Below are positions 43,549-52,046 of a stretch of 64,000 nucleotides of DNA, one piece after another (positions within the stretch are counted from its first letter, which is position 1; each line of letters opens with the position of its first letter). The stretch covers positions 62,001-126,000 of the forward strand of contig PCBK01000124.1 of NCBI GenBank assembly GCA_002731275.1. Reading direction: 5' to 3'. Position numbers and translations under genes: made by a program. The stretch comes from Deltaproteobacteria bacterium. GTDB taxonomy: Bacteria; Myxococcota_C; UBA6777. The notes beneath the pieces were generated by a model. It saw nothing but the letters and a program-made list of their open reading frames with translations. It was not told where the DNA came from and did no database searches.

Positions 43549-44880
43549 ATGCAGAATCAAGAGCGTAGGTTGGGGCCACAAGAGTATTTGTATTGGTTGA
43601 TGGACCACTTTTCACGTACCAACTTTGTCGTTATCGCGACATGTGAAGGGACATTGACAAAAGGTCTTGTTGAAGAGGCGCTTTCTTGTCTGCAAGCTGT
43701 GAGGCCTCCACTGCGTACGCGGATTGTCGTCGAAGAGCAGGGCGTGTTTTTTCGAGCATGTGAACAACCCGCTCCCATTCCTTTGCGATGGATTGAGGGA
43801 GACGCGGCTGATTGGTGCGCTCACGCTGAGGCCGAACAAATACGGCGCTTTGAGACCGATGTGGGGCCACTCATGCGATGTACCTGTCTCTCCAAAGGTT
43901 CGCTCTCGACATTGCTGTTCACGTTCCATCACGCGATCGCCGATGCGACTTCTGCAATGCACCTAGCATATGAATGCTTTCAGTCCATCGCGACAGTGTC
44001 AGGTGGCCCGAATACACAATTGACGCCGTACGTTGCTCCGGTTCCATTAGATGTGCATATCCCTCGTGCTTTTCGTGGGATGGGTGGGTTGTATAAGCTC
44101 TGGATGCAGGGGAACAGGCAGTTACTTCGGTTTATGCGTGTTGGTTTACCATCAATGGAAGTTGTCGATGAGGTGGTCTTTCCTGATGAACGGCGTGATC
44201 GTTTTGTTCCAATGTCATTGACTCGTGAGGAGACGAAGGCACTCGTCGGTACAGCGCGCGCAAAGGGAGTGACAGTGCACAGTCTACTGTGTGCTGCGCA
44301 GATGATGTCACTTCATGCTCAATACCCAGCACAGAAGGCGCAAGGAATGGGCCAGCTTTCTCTCGTCAATATGAGACAGCAGGTCCATGCATCTCTCCCA
44401 CCAACGATGCTTGGGCCGTTGATCTCTTTCTTGACGACCTTCCATTCCATCTCTGAGCTTTCTGATGTGTGGGAGGTTGCACGTGATGTTCGTGCGCAGC
44501 TCCTTTTGCAATTGCGTCACCATGATCCCTACCTGACCTTGCCCTTTCTCGCGAGGTATGTGCAAAAAAAGTCAATGCATTTGATACATAAGCAATCCAA
44601 AGCACGCAATCTTTTCCGGAATATCGAAAGGTTAGGACCAAAGGTCTCGCTGGTGAGCAACGCAGGGCGTTTTCTATACGGTGGTGAACTTGGGCCACTG
44701 AAGCTCCACGCTCTCCATTTTTTGTTTGCCTTGTCGAGCAGTGGCCGGTTTGGTAGCGCTGTCACGACTTTTGATGATACACTTTTCTGGAACGTCACCT
44801 ACGCAGCTCCGACCTTTACACGCGAGCGTGCTGAGCAAGTCGGTTCTCATGCCAAGGAGCTTTTGCTCAGTAGCCTCTGA
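43549..44880 (+). CDS. Condensation-fold acyltransferase (PapA/WS-DGAT-like)
   Basis: The start at 43549 (MQNQERRLGPQEYLYW) is nine bases after GGGGAGG. The catalytic motif is HHAIADA (H127, H128, D132; HHxxxD). The LGPQEYLYWLMDH opening and the hinge-like segments resemble polyketide-associated PapA, alcohol acetyltransferases and WS/DGAT enzymes. It should transfer an acyl group from CoA or a carrier to an alcohol. No NRPS or PKS gene is in the window, so the substrate may be a lipid or the glycan handled by the upstream NAGPA gene. Confidence 0.82.
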   Translation: MQNQERRLGPQEYLYWLMDHFSRTNFVVIATCEGTLTKGLVEEALSCLQAVRPPLRTRIVVEEQGVFFRACEQPAPIPLRWIEGDAADWCAHAEAEQIRRFETDVGPLMRCTCLSKGSLSTLLFTFHHAIADATSAMHLAYECFQSIATVSGGPNTQLTPYVAPVPLDVHIPRAFRGMGGLYKLWMQGNRQLLRFMRVGLPSMEVVDEVVFPDERRDRFVPMSLTREETKALVGTARAKGVTVHSLLCAAQMMSLHAQYPAQKAQGMGQLSLVNMRQQVHASLPPTMLGPLISFLTTFHSISELSDVWEVARDVRAQLLLQLRHHDPYLTLPFLARYVQKKSMHLIHKQSKARNLFRNIERLGPKVSLVSNAGRFLYGGELGPLKLHALHFLFALSSSGRFGSAVTTFDDTLFWNVTYAAPTFTRERAEQVGSHAKELLLSSL

Positions 44881-44888
44881 CTGCCATT

Positions 44889-44964
44889 CTACTGTCGGGC
44901 AAGTCGGGCAAGTTGCCACTTGCCCTTACTGTTATTGTCGGGCAAGTTGCCACTTGCCCTTATC
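44889..44964. repeat. Two hairpins of the dispersed palindrome family (AT-variant)
   Basis: GGGCAAGT/ACTTGCCC hairpins with a TGCC loop lie at 44906-44925 and 44940-44959 between two convergent genes. Relative to the copies near 15 and 22 kb the stem has a G to A change on one arm and the matching C to T change on the other. This is a compensatory substitution. Confidence 0.8.
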
Positions 44965-46158
44965 TTATCTGGAGGGGACACTGGTGGGTTTTGAGGTGGG
45001 ACGATATCGTTTGGCCATGCGTTGGAACCGGCGTATTTGTCCTCTATATTCGCTGTGGCTGCTTTTGGGAGCGTGTTGGATGGCCCACTGTTCGAGCTTG
45101 ATGGCGCGTGCAAATTGGCCGTTACGTGCGGCCGCCTCTGCGAGTGTGTCGGCGATGTGGTGGACTTGTTTTTGTTTGAATGCGCGCTCTGCGAGAGGAA
45201 GGGCTTTTGGATAATCTCTGAAGAGCGTGTCACGTGCGCGGCATAGGAGCCAGGCGTAGTCGTTGAGCCATTCTGCGTTATTAGGGGCGAGCGCGAGCGC
45301 CTTTTCAAAGAAGGCTATCGCATACGCATATTTTCGAGAGCGATAGTGTGCTTCTGCCAGTCGCGCCCACATCCTCGCTCGCTGTGCGGGACTGTATTTC
45401 TTGCTTCGTCTGAATCTTTTTCTGTATCGACGACGTTGTTGATAGAGGTACTTTTCTGGGCGAATCCAGCGTATCCATCGCCTCACATAGCGGTCTTTTT
45501 CGCGCATCTTCTCTCTGTCGTAGTAGATGGGGAGAGGATCTGTTGAGACGCCAAGAGCCCCGAAGATCGCGTTAGACACTTTGTATCGGCTTTTCATGAT
45601 CGGTTCGTAGTAAGAAGCACCAAACCACAACCCAATGAGGACGCCAAACAAGAGCAGTGCGGAGAAGAGCCAGATTGGTGTCGTGGCGCTTTGTACGGTG
45701 GATTTGTGTGTTTGCACCCGTTTGGTCTTGTGGGAAGGGCGAGGTGATGGAGAGGATGTGTGGTTCTTTTTTGGGGCTTCTGTGGCGTTGGGACTTTGAG
45801 GGGGCGTTGGGGTTTGGGAGGGGACTTCTGTCTCTGGCGTAGGCTCTTTTGGGTGCCATTGTGTGGTCCACTTTTCTCGCGTCTCAAGGGGGATGTCTGC
45901 GGCGTATGTGTGGGCACGTTTCAATGGCTCAATCGCCTCTTTCCAACGTTCTTCTGCGAGTCCATCAGCTGTGTAGCGGGTAGACTGATAGGTTTCGAGA
46001 AGCTGTTGTTGCTCTTCTTTGGAGAGCAATCCCAACTCGACGAGTTGGGAGATATACTCCGCCAGCGTCATCGAGTGTGGACGCGCGAGAGATAGAGCGT
46101 CAAATGTTTTGAGCTCTTCGAGTAGTTCTTCTCGACACTGTGCACGAGTCAGGGACAT
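44965..46158 (-). CDS. TPR protein with single membrane helix
   Basis: The start is set at 46158 (MSLTRAQCREEL), nine bases after AAAGG; longer frames run into the AraC gene's upstream region. The N-terminal ~90 residues are helical and acidic, with a Pro/Ser/Thr linker. A membrane helix (WLFSALLLFGVLIGLWFGASYY) is at about residues 167-188, and the C-terminal part is basic with TPR motifs (ARLAEAHYRSRKYAYAIAFFEKALALAPNNAEWLNDYAWLLCRA). The C-terminus is Ser/Thr/Pro/Arg-rich (PTSKPTSVPSR). It may scaffold an envelope complex. The product is 397 aa. Confidence 0.75.
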   Translation of the reverse strand: MSLTRAQCREELLEELKTFDALSLARPHSMTLAEYISQLVELGLLSKEEQQQLLETYQSTRYTADGLAEERWKEAIEPLKRAHTYAADIPLETREKWTTQWHPKEPTPETEVPSQTPTPPQSPNATEAPKKNHTSSPSPRPSHKTKRVQTHKSTVQSATTPIWLFSALLLFGVLIGLWFGASYYEPIMKSRYKVSNAIFGALGVSTDPLPIYYDREKMREKDRYVRRWIRWIRPEKYLYQQRRRYRKRFRRSKKYSPAQRARMWARLAEAHYRSRKYAYAIAFFEKALALAPNNAEWLNDYAWLLCRARDTLFRDYPKALPLAERAFKQKQVHHIADTLAEAAARNGQFARAIKLEQWAIQHAPKSSHSEYRGQIRRFQRMAKRYRPTSKPTSVPSR

Positions 46159-46364
46159 GCGCCAAACCTTTCTTTGTAGGGATGCAACAGAATCGTTGCG
46201 TTGTAGTCGTGATGGTAGCAAATCGACCCCAAAGAGACAAGCCTGGAAAATGTTGGCGTGATTGGATGACTTGTTGTCGTGATCTGATGGTGACAGTTCG
46301 ATAATGGGGTGGTATAGATCGTATATGTTTTTGAATGTTCTCTGTGCAGATAAGGGAGAGTACG

Positions 46365-47363
46365 ATGACGCAGCAGACGTTTTCGATGGACAACGCTTGG
46401 CGTTTGATGTTGGTGGATATGGGAATCGATGCAGATGAGTTGTTGCGTCGGGCGGAGCTGCCGAGGGATTTGTTTTCGAGAGAGGCTGTGAAGTTGCCTG
46501 CTCCCTCGTTCTTTCGGCTATGGGATGCGTTGGCGGAGATGTTTGACGATCCTGAGTTGGCCTTAAAGATCGGTCAGGCGTTGTCAACGGAGCATTTTAG
46601 TCCACCGATCTTTGCGGCGCTCTGTAGTCCGTGTTTGTCTATGGCGGCTTCGCGCCTGAGTGCGTTTAAGCGTCTCGTGGGACCGATGCGTTTGATCATC
46701 GAAGAGACCGATGATTTGTTCTGTGTTGCATATGAGTTTTTACAGCCGACAGTGACTCCTTCACCGACCTTTATTGAGTTTGAGCTCGTCTTTTTGGTGC
46801 GCCTTGCGCGTATCGCGTTACGCGAAGATATTCAGCCTGTGCGAGTGGTCTCTACGTTCGCGCCATTTCACTCTGGTTTTACGGACTTCTTTGGGGTGGT
46901 ACCGGAGAAAGGGGAGCGAGAGATGTTGTTCTTCTCAAGAGAAGATGCATCCAAACCTTTTCTGACGGCCAATGAGAGCATGTGGGACTTCTTTGAGCCT
47001 ACTTTGCGCAAGCGTCTCTCCGAGCTCGATGGCTCCGAGAGCACCGCAGATCGTGTGATGAGTTGTTTGTATGAGCAACTACCCGGAGGGCAAACGTCGA
47101 TTCGAGAGGTCGCGCGAAGTCTTGGGATGAGCACACGCACTTTACAAAGGCGACTCAAGCAAGAGGAGACGAGTTTCCAAGAGCTGCTCAGTCAGTGCCG
47201 TGAACAGCTCGCGCGGCATTATCTGCAGCACTCTACGATGTCTGGTGCTGAGATCTCCTTTCTACTCGGCTTTGATGAACCCAACTCTTTTTTTCGTGCC
47301 TTCCATGCCTGGACAGGTCAAACGCCTGAACGTGTGAGGGCCGCGTATCAACATCCCAATTGA
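46365..47363 (+). CDS. AraC-family transcriptional regulator (OruR/ArgR type)
   Basis: The ATG at 46365 has AAGGGAG upstream. Residues 1-200 form the Arabinose_bd-type domain used by OruR/QseD-like AraC regulators (WRLMLVDMGIDADELLRRAELP). The C-terminal ~90 residues are the AraC helix-turn-helix pair (TSIREVARSLGMSTRTLQRRLKQEETSFQELL and MSGAEISFLLGFDEPNSFFRAFHAWTGQTPERVRA). It lies 266 bp upstream of the desaturase gene in the same direction and may activate it. The effector is unknown. Confidence 0.92.
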   Translation: MTQQTFSMDNAWRLMLVDMGIDADELLRRAELPRDLFSREAVKLPAPSFFRLWDALAEMFDDPELALKIGQALSTEHFSPPIFAALCSPCLSMAASRLSAFKRLVGPMRLIIEETDDLFCVAYEFLQPTVTPSPTFIEFELVFLVRLARIALREDIQPVRVVSTFAPFHSGFTDFFGVVPEKGEREMLFFSREDASKPFLTANESMWDFFEPTLRKRLSELDGSESTADRVMSCLYEQLPGGQTSIREVARSLGMSTRTLQRRLKQEETSFQELLSQCREQLARHYLQHSTMSGAEISFLLGFDEPNSFFRAFHAWTGQTPERVRAAYQHPN

Positions 47364-47629
47364 TGTGAGTCCATTGGGGCGAAAGGTGAAAATGAGTCTT
47401 TCGATCGTCGGATTATGGGGGCATTGAAGACAAGCATAGGGTATATTTTACAAATCATTTACATTGCGCAAGTGCCAGATTATAGAGGGATATTTTTATT
47501 TGTATGTGGAGGGGGACAGTGTCTATGTGTGTCCTGCTTGACTCCTTTTGTGTTCCGGGGTGAAACAAAGAAGGTGTGTCTTTTTGCGCGCACATCATTT
47601 TCATTTGTTCTGACACGAAGGTGACACCG

Positions 47630-48481
47630 ATGCAATTGTTCCGTTACACAGAAGATCGACTTCCTGTTGCGATCTTTACTGCTTACTTCGCGCTTGACGT
47701 GATCTTGTTTTTCACGGTCCAATCTTTTTGGGTTTTGTTATTGTGGTTGGTCTTGGGGATCATCCCCAAAGCGTGTATTTCCGCGTGGAATCACCATCAC
47801 CAACATGTGATGACATTCAAGCAGCCGCTCCTCAACCGTTTGCTCGAGATCGTTTACACATTTCACACAGGGATCACTGGCAACGCCTGGGTTCTACACC
47901 ATGTGGTGGGACATCACCTTCACTATCTCGATCAGGAGAAAGACGAATCGCGTTGGAAGCGACTCGATGGGACCAAGATGGGGGAGCAAGAGTACAGCTT
48001 AAACGTCGCGATGACTGCGTACCCAAGAGCCTACCAGGTTGGACTGAAGTTTAAGAAACACATGAAGATCTTTTTGTGGATGTGTTTGCTCTCATTGACA
48101 TTGCTCTCTTTGGCATTTTGGTACAATTGGCGCAACGCGTTGATGGTCTTCTTGTTGCCCATGTTGATCTCTTTGTATCTGACCGCGAAGACGACATACA
48201 AGCACCACAGTGGACTCGACACCGACGATGAATTTGCGGCGTCCACTAACATCCTCAATCATGTTTACAACATCTGTACGGGAAATTTGGGCTACCACAC
48301 CGCGCATCATGTTAAGATGGGAATTCATTGGTCTCGTCTTCCCGAATACCACGCGACAATTGCACACAAAATCCCCCAACATTGTTATCTTGAGCCTGGT
48401 TTTCCCTGGAACATTTTCCCTGCACACGCTCCTGCCATCCAGCCTGCCGTCGCACCTCAAAAGCAACCCGTCGAAGGTTGA
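47630..48481 (+). CDS. Fatty acid desaturase family protein
   Basis: The ATG at 47630 follows GAAGG. The three histidine boxes are N54-H55-H56-H57-x-H59 (WNHHHQH), H90-H91-x3-H95-H96-x-H98, and GYHTAHH in the C-terminal third. Four hydrophobic segments pair around them. It is a membrane-bound di-iron desaturase or hydroxylase-type enzyme that introduces double bonds into acyl lipids using electrons from a ferredoxin or cytochrome b5. The preceding AraC gene suggests regulation by lipid or temperature signals. Confidence 0.9.
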   Translation: MQLFRYTEDRLPVAIFTAYFALDVILFFTVQSFWVLLLWLVLGIIPKACISAWNHHHQHVMTFKQPLLNRLLEIVYTFHTGITGNAWVLHHVVGHHLHYLDQEKDESRWKRLDGTKMGEQEYSLNVAMTAYPRAYQVGLKFKKHMKIFLWMCLLSLTLLSLAFWYNWRNALMVFLLPMLISLYLTAKTTYKHHSGLDTDDEFAASTNILNHVYNICTGNLGYHTAHHVKMGIHWSRLPEYHATIAHKIPQHCYLEPGFPWNIFPAHAPAIQPAVAPQKQPVEG

Positions 48482-48572
48482 ACTCCTCTTTGTTTTCCAT
48501 TGCTTGTAAAAAAGTTGAAAATATTTTGTCAGATTCTTTGTGTGGTGACTGCTTACTAGACAAAGGCCACGG

Positions 48573-48601
48573 GGTTGACTTTTGAGTGTCATGAGTCAAC
48601 C
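48573..48601. promoter_or_regulatory. Inverted repeat upstream of second ECF sigma gene
   Basis: GGTTGACT (48573-48580) and AGTCAACC (48594-48601) are separated by 13 nt, 60 bp before the sigma gene. It may be a regulator site or the desaturase terminator. No T-run follows. Confidence 0.35.
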
Positions 48602-48660
48602 TCACAACGATGAGTGATGCGTGTGGCCTGTAGATTCGTTGTCCAAACAGGAAAAGGCAG

Positions 48661-49182
48661 ATGAACCAGACAAAAGGAACATGGACATTGTGGGTCGATG
48701 AGCACTACGAGGTGTTGTTATCTCGTGCGACAGTCCTGTTCCGTGGACAAACGGAGCTCGCTTCAGATTTTCTTCACGATGTATTGTTAGAGCTACGAAG
48801 GAAGTGGGATCATATCGAACATCCACTTGGGTGGATCTCGACGACGATGCGCTATCGAGTCGTTGACTATTTGAAAACACAAAAAGCTCAGCCCGAAGCT
48901 GAGCCCGAGCGTTTTCAAGCACCTAACGATCTCTCTTTACAAGTGGATATTATGGACATCGAGGCGGCGATTCGCCGCCTGCCCAACAAACTCCAAGTCG
49001 TGATGACCTTGTTTTTGGAGGGCAACAGTATCGGTGACATCGCGTCCAAGACAGGCCTGTCTCCTGACGCTGTCTACCAGCGATTGAGCCGGGCACGAAA
49101 ACGGTTGAAGGCTGCGACCGCGACAAAGGGCAGCGAGACCAAACGTCCCTCTGGGCAAGAAGTCTCATGTGCTTTGATATGA
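48661..49182 (+). CDS. ECF-type RNA polymerase sigma factor
   Basis: Sigma-70 region 2 is seen around RATVLFRGQTELASDFLHDVLLELRRKWDHIEHPLGWISTTMRYRVVDYL and region 4 as LPNKLQVVMTLFLEGNSIGDIASKTGLSPDAVYQRLSRARKRL. The 173-aa length is typical for ECF sigma factors. AGGAAAAGG precedes the ATG. The next gene, 407 bp away, encodes a ZAS-type zinc-finger membrane protein that is the probable anti-sigma factor. The lengthy gap contains the candidate structured RNA. Confidence 0.88.
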   Translation: MNQTKGTWTLWVDEHYEVLLSRATVLFRGQTELASDFLHDVLLELRRKWDHIEHPLGWISTTMRYRVVDYLKTQKAQPEAEPERFQAPNDLSLQVDIMDIEAAIRRLPNKLQVVMTLFLEGNSIGDIASKTGLSPDAVYQRLSRARKRLKAATATKGSETKRPSGQEVSCALI

Positions 49183-49589
49183 AGCAGTCTGAGCTTGTCA
49201 ATCGCCTCATGTTTTAGGCCGTTGGATGGAAAAAAGCGTACGTAAGAGGGTCGGTGATGGAGTCTCAGGCAAGGCATGAGAAGGCGCAATAGCAGTGCTA
49301 TTGCAACGACGAATAACGATGCTTGGGGCTTCAGCAACAACCTCTGCGGACGTTTCTTTTTCTGTATCCTTTTTTCCATCCGATGGCCTGAAGTGCTGCA
49401 TCCTATTGAACTCTGGAGTGGTGTATTCTCTCCTGTCATATGGATACGCATTGCCATGCGTGCAGTCGAAGGGTGTTCTTCACTCCGAGACCTAAAGCTG
49501 TCGGACGTTTTTATATGTTAGATGTCCTTTCTTTTATGTACACTTTTTCGTAGCGTACAGATTCACTGAGCGCTCAGGAGGCAGGAGTA
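49183..49589. other. Intergenic region, 407 bp, containing a candidate structured RNA or MITE
   Basis: No protein gene is credible. The region holds the 174-bp element at 49216-49389, described separately. ORFs reported by simple six-frame reading here have no ribosome site. GAGCGCTC, a perfect palindrome, lies at 49569-49576, shortly before the next start. Confidence 0.6.
49216..49389 (+). ncRNA. Candidate structured RNA (or MITE): 21-bp terminal helix with nested hairpins
   Basis: The arm at 49216-49236 (AGGCCGTTGGATGGAAAAAAG) pairs along all 21 positions with 49369-49389, using two G-U pairs that are possible only for plus-strand RNA. Nested inside are ACGT/ACGT and AGAGG/CCTCT helices (49240-49249/49341-49353) and a GCAATAGC/GCTATTGC hairpin (49286-49304). 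The rod shape and length (174 nt) recall 6S-like RNA, but no family match is claimed. No T-run follows the right arm. Confidence 0.4.
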
Positions 49590-52046
49590 ATGAGACAAAC
49601 CTGCAAAGAGATGCAACTCAAGATCTTGCTCTCACAATTCGATGAAGACGTCCTTAAGCATATCTCCGAATGTCAATCATGCTGGGAAACATTTATGAAC
49701 CTCGGTTTGGATGACCAGCCCCAACCTGAAACGACAATTCAGCAAAAGCGGCGGTTGTTCTCTGTGGCAACTGACCCTGCACGCGAAGGAGACCATAGAA
49801 TGGAACAGTTTCAGCTCTTGTCATCCCTCGAACTGACATCTTACGCCAAAAAGGTGTTCCTCGATTACTTCTCGAAGATCGAACAAAAACGCTCCACCAC
49901 CCAAAAGAATTGGAAGCTCATCCTCGTCCAACTTGAAGACGCTGTCTACTCGCGCTTACAGAAGCGTAGACAAGAGTCATCATATCCCACTAAGCCGATC
50001 AACGCTGAGGTCATGATGTCCGTGCTTGATGAGCTTGGTGACCCCTCGACATTTTTGTACAGCGAGCCCGCACCTGTCACTGAGAAGACCCCTCTTCGTC
50101 GGCTCTATCGCTCCGAGCAAGAGCGCATGGTTGGCGGTGTGTGTGGTGGGATCGCTGAGTACTTTCGCATTGACCCCGTCTTTGTCAGAGTGCTCTTCGT
50201 CGCCTTCACATTCTTAGGCGGCTGGAGTATTCCTGTTTACTTGTTGCTGTTCTTTATCCTCCCAACGCGCTCAAAGCTTCAACCTATCTTTGATGTCAAC
50301 GATCCCAAAGGCTCAATCGAGTCCATCAAAGAAGAACTTGAGACGGAGAAGCTCAAGGAGAAGATGGCGTCTCTCCGGGAAGATGTTGACTCCACAAGTC
50401 AGTCCCTTCGTGAGGCTGTCGACTCCATCAAGTCGCAACTCAAATCCGATAAAAACGAAGAGGTCTCTGCACCCAAGCAGCAAGCAGCGCCCCCCAAAAA
50501 GAAGAAGTCGGGCTTCTTTTTGTTTCGGATGATACGTGGTCTGTTCTTGTTCATCTTCGTGTCGATCCTATTTTGGGGGTTGTATATCCCAATCCTCGGT
50601 GCTCTTGGTGGACTGTCTCTTGCAAGTGCGGCGTTCATCTTTTACCCCATCTTCGAGAATGAGCCTGGCTTCTTTTTCCACGCAATGAGCCTCGAACAAC
50701 TCGGCGTTCCTGGTATCGTCGCGGGAAGTTCGATGTCTTTGTTGTTCTTCTCCGTGTTTATGTTGATCCTCGCGTTTGTTTTCAAGCTGCACTTCAAGAA
50801 GGTCTTGCTTGGCAAAAACTTCCAGGCCATCTTCGTCGTCTTTGTGGTGATGAGTTTGTTCACAACGATCGGCAGCGCCGGTGTGATCTTTAGCCAGAAT
50901 AAAGAAGTCGCGAAAGTCTCGATGTCCAAAACATTCTCGCTGCCAAAAGATGGTCAGACACTGCATCTCAACAAGACGTACTTTGCGGGACTCAAGAAGA
51001 ACCCCATCCCACTCAAGAAGTTGTCTGTTGTGACGGACAAAGCCGCTAAAAAGATGAGCGTCAAAATCACTCTCTTTGCGCGAGGAAAGACAACTGGACG
51101 CGCTCGTAAGCAACTTAAATACGTTCAAGTGAATTGGTCCGATAAACCGACCGCGTACTTCCCAAGTATGTACAAGACGGAGGGGAGTTTTCACTTTGAG
51201 TATGCAAATGTCGCGCTCATCGTCCCCAAAGGGATCTCTGTGGACCTCGAAGGGATCCCCGTCGAGACCTCCCTTCAGGGGGAATTTGGTGAGTCCATCG
51301 TCATCCACAACAACAAAAAAGTCTCCCTTGAAAAAGTAAAGGCGACCTTGATTCGACTGCAAAATAACCAGGCTTCTGTTCGGTTAAGTGACGTCCACGC
51401 AAAGCGCGCTTTGATCCACAACCGTTACGGACATATCGAAGGTTCACTGACGAGTGACAAGTTTGAGCTGCGCAACTTATACGGTCACGCAACACTGGAG
51501 CTCAATGGATTGTCCGCAAAGAGACATCTCCTGCACAACCTGCACGGTTTTGTCGACCTCTCCTTGCCTGTCCAGAACTTGCCAAAGATCGACGCGATTC
51601 GCATGCACAGCGCGATCAACGATGGAGAGCTCGACTTCTTGAAGACTTCGACGACGACATGGCTGATGCTCGATACAGAAGGTGGGGCGATCAAGCTGCG
51701 CTCCTGGAATCCATTGCTCAGCCGCAGTGTGAGTATGCCGGAGAACAGAGCCGTCGCCAAAAAGAACATTGAGAAGGTCGTGGACACAACACAAAAGAAG
51801 GCCACAATGCCCGAAGTCGGAACACCGCAGCAAGCACCTAAGAAGGTGGTCGCAAAGCCCACGCCCAAGAGTGTCCAGCCTGTCACGACAAAGCCTGCTA
51901 TGAAGGTCGAGGAAAAACCTGCGGTGAAAGTCGTCCCAAAACCCAAGACAAAGAGCGACACAAAGACACCCTCGTCACGACCCGTCAAACGCCTCCCTGT
52001 GTTGAATCTCCCCCTCATCCCAACATCACGCCCTGCGACTCGCTAA
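49590..52046 (+). CDS. ZAS zinc-finger/PspC/DUF4097-like membrane protein, probable anti-sigma
   Basis: The N-terminus has the ZAS motif C5 with H24-x3-C28-x2-C31, as in anti-sigma factors. A helical segment follows (about 80-155, ending VLDELGDPSTF, like HAAS/DUF1700 regions), then a PspC domain (170-229: VGGVCGGIAEYFRIDPVFVRVL). There are further membrane helices to ~440, and a beta-rich exported domain (about 540-700: GISVDLEGIPVETSLQG, ALIHNRYGHIEGSL) resembling DUF4097/LiaX-type adhesin-like sheets. The last ~80 residues are a Lys/Pro/Thr tail ending TSRPATR. It probably sequesters the upstream ECF sigma and senses envelope damage; that link is inferred. Confidence 0.82.
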   Translation: MRQTCKEMQLKILLSQFDEDVLKHISECQSCWETFMNLGLDDQPQPETTIQQKRRLFSVATDPAREGDHRMEQFQLLSSLELTSYAKKVFLDYFSKIEQKRSTTQKNWKLILVQLEDAVYSRLQKRRQESSYPTKPINAEVMMSVLDELGDPSTFLYSEPAPVTEKTPLRRLYRSEQERMVGGVCGGIAEYFRIDPVFVRVLFVAFTFLGGWSIPVYLLLFFILPTRSKLQPIFDVNDPKGSIESIKEELETEKLKEKMASLREDVDSTSQSLREAVDSIKSQLKSDKNEEVSAPKQQAAPPKKKKSGFFLFRMIRGLFLFIFVSILFWGLYIPILGALGGLSLASAAFIFYPIFENEPGFFFHAMSLEQLGVPGIVAGSSMSLLFFSVFMLILAFVFKLHFKKVLLGKNFQAIFVVFVVMSLFTTIGSAGVIFSQNKEVAKVSMSKTFSLPKDGQTLHLNKTYFAGLKKNPIPLKKLSVVTDKAAKKMSVKITLFARGKTTGRARKQLKYVQVNWSDKPTAYFPSMYKTEGSFHFEYANVALIVPKGISVDLEGIPVETSLQGEFGESIVIHNNKKVSLEKVKATLIRLQNNQASVRLSDVHAKRALIHNRYGHIEGSLTSDKFELRNLYGHATLELNGLSAKRHLLHNLHGFVDLSLPVQNLPKIDAIRMHSAINDGELDFLKTSTTTWLMLDTEGGAIKLRSWNPLLSRSVSMPENRAVAKKNIEKVVDTTQKKATMPEVGTPQQAPKKVVAKPTPKSVQPVTTKPAMKVEEKPAVKVVPKPKTKSDTKTPSSRPVKRLPVLNLPLIPTSRPATR

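Noticed and set aside
49276-49521. Short ORF in the gap before the PspC-type gene
   Set aside because: No ribosome site, and the region is explained better by the inverted-repeat RNA/MITE candidate.
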